From Zavarzinella sp. (GTDB lineage: Bacteria; Planctomycetota; Planctomycetia; Gemmatales; Gemmataceae): a stretch of DNA of 64,000 bases. The position numbers and the translations under genes were made by a program. How positions within the stretch are numbered: position 1 is the first letter of the stretch; every line of letters begins with the position of its first letter. The notes beneath the pieces are model-generated. The model was not told the origin of the DNA. It searched no databases and saw only the letters and a list, made by a program, of their open reading frames with translations. The stretch covers positions 2,356,001-2,420,000 of the forward strand of contig JAWKTI010000001.1 in assembly GCA_041399155.1 (NCBI GenBank), given 5' to 3'. Shown here piece by piece: positions 57,239 to 64,000 of the stretch.

Positions 57239-58705
57239 TCAGACAAGTTGTTGGTAGATTGTAGCTGCGGCCAAGTGGGGGTCGTCGGCAGCAATAATTG
57301 CCGAACTTACTGCAACACGCTGGGCACCCACTTCTCGAACCTGGGCCACATTTGCTGCATTTATCCCACCAATTGCAAAAACTGGTACCGAAGACCGCTG
57401 GCAGGCATATTTCAAGTATTCCAAACCGGCGAATTCTTCGAAAGTTTTCGTGGTGCTTTGAAAAATGGGCCCCGCCCCAACATAGGTTGCGCCAGCAGCC
57501 AGTGCATGTTCTAACTGTTCCGGATTGTGGGTGCTGATGCCGATAATTGCCCTCGGCCCCAATATCTTACGGGCATCAGCAACGGACAGGTCATCCTGCC
57601 CTAAATGAACTCCATCCGCACCGCACAGTAACGCGATATCAGGCCGATCATTCATGATCATTAACGCCCCAGCCTCGTGCGTCCATTTTCTCACCTGTTT
57701 CGCACGTGCGAGCAATTGCTGATCGGTGAGATTTTTCTCACGAAGTTGAAAAATTTGGCAACCACCTGCGGCAGCGTGCTTGATCGTCCAATCAATTGCA
57801 GCCAAACACAATGAGCCTGTGATTAACGTATACAAATAGGCATTTTCCAATCTGCTTTGGGCATCCTGTGCGACAAAAATCCACTTTTCCAACGTATATA
57901 CACGATATCGAATCCGCTCAAACTCTCTACTTAGATGTGGGTCTACCATTTTGGAGTATTCTTCCAGGCTACGAAGAGCCTCCTGCACTCGCTTGCAGTT
58001 AATGAGAGAGTTTTCATAAAGTGAAGCTCGCACCATTTCCGTTGGTACAGAAATACTGGTTCCCACATCGCCCAGGGTATCGCGGGTTTGCAGCACCATC
58101 GACAATGGGAAGTGATTCACAGCCTGCGAAAACTGGTGGCGGATTTCTTTCAATTCTGATGAAATTCGGGAATGATTCTGCACAAAACGTGCGTAATCTT
58201 CAATCACGCGCAAACCTTCGCGCACCCGATTAGTTGATACGTCAATAATCCGCCACAACGATGACTCTTCTGCCGTGGGCAACACATTGAGATCTTCTGA
58301 AATGATGATTGGTTCGGGCCCAGAAATATGCAGCATTCTACTGACATCGACACTATTATCATTAAACAATTGTTGCAATATTCTACTGGTAGCCAGGGTT
58401 CCAATCAGCAACAATTCGGTGGTTAAGTTTTCTTCAATACGCTCAGGAAAGAGCAGTTTCACCTCTGAAAGCACTTTAGAAATCTTGAAATCGTCAGAAG
58501 AAGACAGTGCAAGCATTGCAGAGTTGATCTGCGGAAGTTGCCCACCATGTTCGCGAATTACTTCTGCAGCTCGCCCTTCATCATCTGCCAGGAGTTGCAA
58601 CAGCAAGTGATGGTTCTGGATAATTCCGTCTACAGATGCCGCTTTTGCTAATTCCATTGCCCGCTCCACAGCGGGGCTAAACTCTTCTAACATGGTGCCG
58701 CTCAT
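57239..58705 (-). CDS. thiE: Clp_N-ThiD2-ThiE fusion: thiamine phosphate synthase
   Basis: 488 residues. The C-terminal 200 form thiamine phosphate synthase: FQLREKNL, MNDRPDIALLCGADGVHLGQDDLSV, GISTHNPEQ, GATYVGAGPIFQSTTK and FAIGGINAANV. It joins HMP-PP and THZ-P to thiamine phosphate. Residues about 150-275 match the ThiD2-type N-terminal domain (RIIDVSTNRVREGLRVIEDYARFV..LKEIRHQFSQA). The first 100 residues (FSPAVERAMELAKAASVDGIIQNHHLLLQLLADDEGRAAEVIREHG) look like a Clp N-terminal domain, normally an adaptor- or substrate-binding module of ClpA/ClpC. That addition is unusual. It is convergent with the topoisomerase gene, only 14 bases away. Confidence 0.85.
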   Translation of the reverse strand: MSGTMLEEFSPAVERAMELAKAASVDGIIQNHHLLLQLLADDEGRAAEVIREHGGQLPQINSAMLALSSSDDFKISKVLSEVKLLFPERIEENLTTELLLIGTLATSRILQQLFNDNSVDVSRMLHISGPEPIIISEDLNVLPTAEESSLWRIIDVSTNRVREGLRVIEDYARFVQNHSRISSELKEIRHQFSQAVNHFPLSMVLQTRDTLGDVGTSISVPTEMVRASLYENSLINCKRVQEALRSLEEYSKMVDPHLSREFERIRYRVYTLEKWIFVAQDAQSRLENAYLYTLITGSLCLAAIDWTIKHAAAGGCQIFQLREKNLTDQQLLARAKQVRKWTHEAGALMIMNDRPDIALLCGADGVHLGQDDLSVADARKILGPRAIIGISTHNPEQLEHALAAGATYVGAGPIFQSTTKTFEEFAGLEYLKYACQRSSVPVFAIGGINAANVAQVREVGAQRVAVSSAIIAADDPHLAAATIYQQLV

Positions 58706-58946
58706 TGTTCTATTACCATGTTGTTTTATGGTGAACCGTTTCTGCTGGAATGGTGACTAGTTTACCTAGCCCTCAAAGTTTGCCTGATCCGTTTAACTGC
58801 TACGATGGGCGGTTTCGGTAGATTCCAAACTACTTTTTCATTGGGAAAAGCTGGCAAGTTGGCTGATTGGGGTAGTAGTTGCCGATAGAGAAGTTTGTGG
58901 GATTTACCCCACGTGGGACTGAATGCGGTGCGTGGAGACTGACACA

Positions 58947-60254
58947 ATGGATAAGTACAGTTCGATCAAGAAAATTGGGTGCTTATTGATCGTAAGTGCT
59001 TACTGTTCAGTTGCTTATGGCCAATTGCCAGCACCAGTTGTTGAACCACCTCCCGTGGTTCCAACAATTCCAGGTGTTCCACCGGCTGTCGAAGTCCCAC
59101 GTGGGGTGGAACGTTTTGCTCTTGCGGATGCGATTCGCGTCGGGGTCAGCCGACACCCACAAATCAGGGCAATGAATGCCAGCTATAATGCTGCACTGAC
59201 AAAGCACTACGGGCTGGAAGAATCTGCCTCCCGCGGGGCCTTCCTGCTACCTGATATGAAATATCGCAAAACCCAAAGTGAAATGGCACTGCTGGCTGCT
59301 CAGGCAGAATTACGGCAGGCAGAATTCGAAGTAACTTTCGGAGTGATTCGTTCTTACTACACCGTGGTTTACGCCAAGCAACAGGCAAAAGTTGCCGCCG
59401 ACCTGGTGGAACAACTGGAAGTTTACCTGGAACAGGTTCGCAAAATTGTCAACAGTAAGAATGGTGGTATCCGCGGTATTACCAAAGATACGGAAGACAA
59501 ACTGGTGATCATTATTTCCGAAGCCAAAGGCAAATATTTCGATGCGGTTACAGGGGTGAAGAAATCTCAGGCACTACTTCGCGAAGCAATGGGCTACGGC
59601 AACGAAATTGCTGTTGATGCAGCAGATGAATTGCTTCCAGCAGTGGAAGCGGACCTGACCAAAGAGGTCATTCTTGGCCACGCACTCAATCGGCGTGGAG
59701 AAATTGTCCTCAGTCGCATCGGTGCGGATGTGAGTCGGCTGGAAATCTGTGCCCAGTGGTCGCGAAGACTCAGTATTTACATGACCACGTATGCGAACGC
59801 CGGGGACATTCATGCCCGTTCCGTCCCGCTGACAACGCGCGATCCAGAATACAAACCAGGTGGCTTTAATCCGGAAATGCCCGACCGCTTAATTGGCAGT
59901 CGAGAAACCAGAACCAATACTGCCAAGTTTTATGCCGATCGGGCACAGGCTGTGGCAGACCAGGCAAAAAATCTGATTATTCTGGAAACTGATGTCGCCT
60001 TTACACGGTGGGAAGATGCCAATAAGAAAGTCGCACTCTTCAAAGATGCCAGTAAAGCCGCCAAAGAAATGATTTCCCGGCAACGGGAAGCAGCTGGTGG
60101 TACGCTGACTAAAGAAGATCTGCTGACCAATGAAATTGCAGCCACCAAGGCATTTGCTTCCTACAACGAAGCACTTTTCGAACAGATAATTGCCTTGGCA
60201 AACCTGGAACGGGTAACTTCCGGCGGGGTAAGCATCAACTTCCCAGGCCGATAA
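58947..60254 (+). CDS. TolC-like outer membrane efflux protein
   Basis: 435 residues from the ATG at 58947, with GGAG nine bases ahead; the ATG at 58923 would lack a proper signal. A signal peptide (KKIGCLLIVSAYCSVAYG) is followed by a proline-rich linker (APVVEPPPVVPTIPGVPP). The rest is long alpha-helices with the start LADAIRVGVSRHPQIRAMNASYNAA typical of the TolC family. It lacks the second tandem half signature in a recognisable form, so it may be a diverged member. It would form a periplasmic tunnel or serve a related role. Confidence 0.65.
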   Translation: MDKYSSIKKIGCLLIVSAYCSVAYGQLPAPVVEPPPVVPTIPGVPPAVEVPRGVERFALADAIRVGVSRHPQIRAMNASYNAALTKHYGLEESASRGAFLLPDMKYRKTQSEMALLAAQAELRQAEFEVTFGVIRSYYTVVYAKQQAKVAADLVEQLEVYLEQVRKIVNSKNGGIRGITKDTEDKLVIIISEAKGKYFDAVTGVKKSQALLREAMGYGNEIAVDAADELLPAVEADLTKEVILGHALNRRGEIVLSRIGADVSRLEICAQWSRRLSIYMTTYANAGDIHARSVPLTTRDPEYKPGGFNPEMPDRLIGSRETRTNTAKFYADRAQAVADQAKNLIILETDVAFTRWEDANKKVALFKDASKAAKEMISRQREAAGGTLTKEDLLTNEIAATKAFASYNEALFEQIIALANLERVTSGGVSINFPGR

Positions 60255-60339
60255 GACAAAATGTCTTGCGACAATCGCCCACAATTAGAAAAAATTTACG
60301 GTGCTGGTGGCCGCATTCCACGCAGATCAAAGGATTGTC

Positions 60340-61218
60340 ATGCGTTCTCTCATAGTATTTTCATGTTTATTGTTGGTGGCACCAGGCACAGTGGTATGTG
60401 CAGAACGGGTCAATGTGGGGATACCTGCTTCCGTTTTCAAAGACATTCCTAAACCTTTGCTGTCATTCGCCACCCAGCCTTTCGATCAGCTGATTCAATC
60501 CCGCACTGGCTACCCCGGTGATGCGGAATTAGTTGATGATGCCCTGACCATCGCAAAGCATCTGGATAGTGGAAAGTATCAGCTGGGGGTATTTCAGGCA
60601 CATGAGTTCGCCTGGGCCAAAGATAAATTTCCCAAATTGATGCCATTGGTGATTTGCGTGCCAAAGCCACGCGAAATCCAGGCGTTTGGATTAGTGCGTT
60701 ACGACCACCCCGCCAAAGATCTGGGTGAATGCAAAGGCCAGAAACTGGTAATCGCCGACACTACTCGAGACCACGTACTGCTTTATCTGGACAAACAACG
60801 CACCAATCAACTCGTGGGCAGCAGTTTTACCCATCTCAAAAACACAAAAACCGCCCACGATGCGATTCATCTGGTGATAGATGGTGAAGCAGATATCACT
60901 TTCACTGATGGTGCCTCCTGGAGCTATTTTCAGAAATTGTACCCAGGTCCCGCTCAGAATTTGAAGGTGCTGCTGCAATCGAAGGTCTTTCCATCCACGG
61001 TAATCGCGTACAAAACTGGCGGTATGCCAGACCAGCAAGTAACACAATGTCAGAAGGGCCTTTTGACCGCCCACGAAGATTCCAAATGCAAACGGTTGAT
61101 GGGTACGATCAAACTGGATCGATTTGAAGCAATCCCTGCTGATTATTTGCAAGTCATTGAAAGTCTGCGCAAAGAATACCCCAACTCTCCCACGATGAGT
61201 TTAGCTGGGAAGCCTTAA
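60340..61218 (+). CDS. PhnD-like periplasmic substrate-binding protein
   Basis: 292 residues from the ATG at 60340; an upstream GTG at 60301 would hide the signal peptide (MRSLIVFSCLLLVAPGTVVCA). The body follows the phosphate/phosphonate-type ABC binding fold (FDQLIQSRTGYPGDAE, QLGVFQAHEFAWA, GQKLVIADTTRDH, GEADITFTDGASW). No ABC permease or ATPase is adjacent, so it may work as an orphan binding protein or sensor. Confidence 0.65.
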   Translation: MRSLIVFSCLLLVAPGTVVCAERVNVGIPASVFKDIPKPLLSFATQPFDQLIQSRTGYPGDAELVDDALTIAKHLDSGKYQLGVFQAHEFAWAKDKFPKLMPLVICVPKPREIQAFGLVRYDHPAKDLGECKGQKLVIADTTRDHVLLYLDKQRTNQLVGSSFTHLKNTKTAHDAIHLVIDGEADITFTDGASWSYFQKLYPGPAQNLKVLLQSKVFPSTVIAYKTGGMPDQQVTQCQKGLLTAHEDSKCKRLMGTIKLDRFEAIPADYLQVIESLRKEYPNSPTMSLAGKP

Positions 61219-61351
61219 TCAATTCTTCACTTTCTCCACAATGAGATGAAAGCTCTGCCACATTTTTCTCTGTAAGCACAAAAATCGGATTTTCTCTTGC
61301 ATCTTTCGGACGAATTTGTCATGATGAACATAAGTTTCCTGTGTGCCCAAT

Positions 61352-63307
61352 ATGAGTAAATGGTTTTGTCAAAAATGCGTTTATTCCACAGCAGTGGAAC
61401 AGCCTGGGCAACAATGTCCGGACTGTGGTGCACCACTGACCGCCATTCCACAGGAAACCAATTCTGACACATCTTCTCTGAATACTGTCGATCAAACATT
61501 AAACACAATAACTCTTGTTGAGAGCCAGCAATCCCAGCTGCCGAAAAACAAGTATTTATTAAAGTTTAATGAGGAAAACGAGCAGGAATTGAAAGATGCA
61601 CCCACTTTTCCCGGCTACCGCGTGCTGGAAGTTCTGGGTGAAGGTGGTATGGGGCGGGTTTACCGGGCCTTGCAATTGTCTGTGGGCCGCATGGTGGCCA
61701 TCAAATGTATTTTTCGCAGTTATTACCAGGAAGACATCGCCCGTTTTCAACGAGAAGCCCACGCAATTTCAAAGTTACAGAGCGATAAAATAGTTCAGGT
61801 CATAGATTTTCAACTGGAAGCGAGTATCCCCTTCATGACGATGGAATACATCGAAGGGGTTACGCTATCCAGACTATTGGACCTGAAAGACCTCTCCCTA
61901 TCAGAGATTATCACCATTATGGCTTCCGTTTTGGAAGCCTTGCAAGTTGCCCACGAACAGGGGATTCTGCATCGCGATGTCAAACCTTCCAATATCCTCC
62001 TCACTACTGATTTGCAGCAAATTAAACTGACAGATTTTGGCATCGCAAAACTACCAGACGACCCCAACTCACCCACTCTATCGGGCCAATTAATCGGCAC
62101 GCCGAAGTACATGTCACCGGAACAGGCCCGCCTGGAAGAAACCCTCACTCCTGCATCCGATATTTTTTCTGCGGGCGTCGTGCTGCACCAGATGTTAAGC
62201 GGTCGGGTGCCCTACGAAGGGATGAACAAAGCCGACACCCTGGAAAAGCTGAAAAAGGAACCCTTACCCGATGTTCGAGCTTCAAAACCTGAAATTCCCG
62301 CTCGACTGGCAGCAATTGTCACCAAAGCCTGCTCCCTGAATATCGATGATCGATATATATCTGCTGCTCAATTTCGTGATGATCTACTGAATTGGCAAGC
62401 TGGAAAATCGACCATTGCCAGTCCGCTCAGCTTTTCGGAACGAACTTTTCGATGGCTGCGTCGGCGTTGGAAGTTAACTGCGGTAGCAGTACTGATCCCC
62501 ACCGTACTGCTGGCTGCCATGATTATCCGGCGGGAATTAGAACCAATTACTTCAATTCATCGTTCTCTCAGAAATGAGAAGCCCACCCTGTTAGTGGGAG
62601 AAACAGGATTTCCAAAATACTTTCTTTGGGAATTGGGCGATACGGTACTGATGGAATCAACCAGAGGCGACCGATCCGCCAGTTTTCAAACACAGACACT
62701 TTCACTGCTGTCTCTCTTGGACGATCCACAGTGCGATGAATACACCATTGAACTGGAAATTGCCCACCATCAGAAGGTAGTCGATCCGGGCAGCTATGTT
62801 GGCATTTACCTTAATCTGGTACGTATCCGTGCAGATGATGGCACGCCGTGTATCAGTTTCGTGGCCCTCAAGTGGAGCGATTTTCTGGAAACTATTGAAC
62901 AACAAATGCCCGCTGTCGCTGCAAAACATTCCGTTCGCATACAACGCTATGTTGCCTTCCAGCGGGGTGATTGGCAGCATCGGCTGATTAACCTGAGCCC
63001 GAACCCACCCATGGGACTTTTTTTTCCCGCAGATGTCAGATATGGCTGGCGGAAAATGAAACTCGAAGTATCTCCCAGCGGTATCGAAGTGGAATTCGAA
63101 AAAACCAAAGGGATCACGGCGAAAGTTCATATCCCACCTGAAAATATGGAAGTGAAAGGCGATCTTGGCCAGAACCACTTCACTTTGAAGGATGGTGGTA
63201 AAGTACATTATCCCGCCTGGAACCCACGCGGGTCTTTCGGTATCTATTCATCGAATGCCACCGTGGCATTCCGAAATGTGGTTGTTACTCCAAAAATCAG
63301 CAAGTGA
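61352..63307 (+). CDS. Transmembrane Ser/Thr protein kinase with N-terminal zinc ribbon
   Basis: 651 residues from the ATG at 61352. CQKC...CPDC near the N-terminus is a zinc ribbon. The kinase domain (about 88-350) has LGEGGMGRVYRA, VAIKC, HRDVKPSNILL, DFGIAK and SPEQ, so it should be active. A membrane helix (LTAVAVLIPTVLLAAMII, about 377-395) leads to a 250-residue extracytoplasmic domain with beta-rich character (FPKYFLWELGDTVLM...). PknB-like receptor kinases with varied external domains are abundant in planctomycetes. The ligand is unknown. Two small genes follow directly. Confidence 0.88.
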   Translation: MSKWFCQKCVYSTAVEQPGQQCPDCGAPLTAIPQETNSDTSSLNTVDQTLNTITLVESQQSQLPKNKYLLKFNEENEQELKDAPTFPGYRVLEVLGEGGMGRVYRALQLSVGRMVAIKCIFRSYYQEDIARFQREAHAISKLQSDKIVQVIDFQLEASIPFMTMEYIEGVTLSRLLDLKDLSLSEIITIMASVLEALQVAHEQGILHRDVKPSNILLTTDLQQIKLTDFGIAKLPDDPNSPTLSGQLIGTPKYMSPEQARLEETLTPASDIFSAGVVLHQMLSGRVPYEGMNKADTLEKLKKEPLPDVRASKPEIPARLAAIVTKACSLNIDDRYISAAQFRDDLLNWQAGKSTIASPLSFSERTFRWLRRRWKLTAVAVLIPTVLLAAMIIRRELEPITSIHRSLRNEKPTLLVGETGFPKYFLWELGDTVLMESTRGDRSASFQTQTLSLLSLLDDPQCDEYTIELEIAHHQKVVDPGSYVGIYLNLVRIRADDGTPCISFVALKWSDFLETIEQQMPAVAAKHSVRIQRYVAFQRGDWQHRLINLSPNPPMGLFFPADVRYGWRKMKLEVSPSGIEVEFEKTKGITAKVHIPPENMEVKGDLGQNHFTLKDGGKVHYPAWNPRGSFGIYSSNATVAFRNVVVTPKISK

Positions 63308-63315
63308 GGCATCAA

Positions 63316-63708
63316 ATGAGCAACGGCGGAGCGATTGGATTGGCGTTGACACTCGCAAACGATGAAATTGAAATCCTGGTCCCTAGCCAGAATGAAAGCC
63401 CCGGAGGAAGTTTTCAGGTGGCAGGCACTTCGGGATCAAGTGTTGCTACAGTTTACCTGAGAATTTTGGATAAAGATGGTACCAATGTTGTAATAAACGT
63501 AGGGCAGGATTATTTGACAACTAACCCGGCCAGTGGCTACTGGACAATCGATTTCATTGCCGGCACAAATTACACTTTAGTTGCAGGAAACAACCCGCAT
63601 ATGATCATAGCAAGCAACTCTGCTGCGTTTAACAATTCAACCTCGGTGTCCAACATCAACATTTTGACAGGTACACCACCAATTGAAGTCACCTTGATTC
63701 AACCTTAA
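63316..63708 (+). CDS. Hypothetical protein, beta-rich
   Basis: 130 residues from the ATG at 63316, with GAGG six bases ahead. It has no signal peptide and is rich in Ser, Thr, Asn, Val and Gly, suggesting a beta-sandwich. It follows the kinase by 8 bases and is probably in the same operon. I do not recognise the family. Confidence 0.55.
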   Translation: MSNGGAIGLALTLANDEIEILVPSQNESPGGSFQVAGTSGSSVATVYLRILDKDGTNVVINVGQDYLTTNPASGYWTIDFIAGTNYTLVAGNNPHMIIASNSAAFNNSTSVSNINILTGTPPIEVTLIQP

Positions 63709-63740
63709 AAAATGAAAAAACAAGCACTTTTGGAGAAATA

Positions 63741-63998
63741 ATGGCAAAACTAGAAATCACTGGCACTCTGACCACTTCAACTTTGGATCCTGTATTGACA
63801 ATCCAATTGTTTTTGCCTGAACGACGGATTCTATTGCAAGAACACTCGATTGTAAATATTGCGAGGCGAAACGCTGAGAACTACAAGGTGGTCTTCTTCC
63901 AGATCCCTGCTGCAACTACATATATAATCCGTTATATATTAAAAGATCGATCGACTGGAGAGATTATCCAACGATTTACGCGTGCAGCACGCACGTGA
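63741..63998 (+). CDS. Hypothetical small protein
   Basis: 85 residues, with GGAG just ahead of the ATG. The sequence MAKLEITGTLTTSTLDPVLTIQLFLPERRILLQ is mostly beta-strand-like. It is the third gene of the kinase operon as far as visible, 32 bases after the previous gene. Function unknown. Confidence 0.55.
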   Translation: MAKLEITGTLTTSTLDPVLTIQLFLPERRILLQEHSIVNIARRNAENYKVVFFQIPAATTYIIRYILKDRSTGEIIQRFTRAART

Positions 63999-64000
63999 GA

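Overview
The window looks like a chromosomal segment of a planctomycete, probably Gemmatales-like. This is inferred from the 1445-residue ThuA / membrane-bound-dehydrogenase / HEAT / cytochrome c protein, the zinc-ribbon Ser/Thr kinase, the split nuo cluster, and a lipoprotein and secreted-protein content typical of that phylum. There are two halves: an accessory island (about 1-32,366) and a conserved backbone (32,419-64,000). I saw no rRNA, complete tRNA or CRISPR array.

Island, left part (1-12,579). A mobile-element replication module opens the window: a CHC2/Toprim/DUF3987 primase-helicase that runs off the left edge, and an excisionase-like HTH gene overlapping it by ATGA. A hypothetical gene follows. 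Next is a tightly overlapping minus-strand operon: a frameshifted PD-(D/E)XK-type nuclease, a phosphoribosyltransferase-like protein, and a 1400-aa STAND-type NTPase with a C-terminal PD-(D/E)XK nuclease. A ParB-domain DNA methyltransferase gene is then split by a 1510-bp IS4-like element with 19-bp inverted repeats and a 12-bp target duplication. Removing the IS and one duplication copy restores a 392-aa frame.

Island, right part (12,830-32,366). Three large proteins share an N-terminal domain with an RN-x3/4-H (HEPN RNase) motif, a STAND P-loop NTPase core and C-terminal TPR-like repeats. The first (12,830-17,496) is broken by three frameshifts. The other two flank a protein that fuses an aminoglycoside-phosphotransferase-like kinase to an HD phosphohydrolase domain; these three genes form one operon (19,540-31,205). 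A CorA-like two-TM protein is divergent from it. The repeat tracts are nearly identical at DNA level (11 units of 144 bp; 22 units of 99 or 120 bp), so binding specificity probably diversifies quickly. I consider this operon the best candidate for an undescribed conflict or self-recognition system. The right end has an amber-interrupted ParB remnant, a TGTCAT array with a hairpin, and a sequence resembling the 3' end of a tRNA-Ser, which may be the attachment-site scar.

Backbone. A polymerase-like membrane protein is followed by nuoH-J-K-L-M (no nuoI or nuoN here), an aldehyde dehydrogenase, a lipoprotein, a large membrane protein, an alkaline-phosphatase-superfamily enzyme, the cytochrome-type giant protein, a DHH phosphoesterase, a type IIA topoisomerase pair (parC/parE-like), an unusual Clp_N-ThiD2-ThiE fusion, a TolC-like protein, a PhnD-like binding protein, a receptor-type Ser/Thr kinase and two small proteins.

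Caution: apparent frameshifts occur in the defence genes, the IS transposase and also in the topoisomerase B gene and perhaps the DHH gene. Some of them may therefore be sequencing indels and not true decay.
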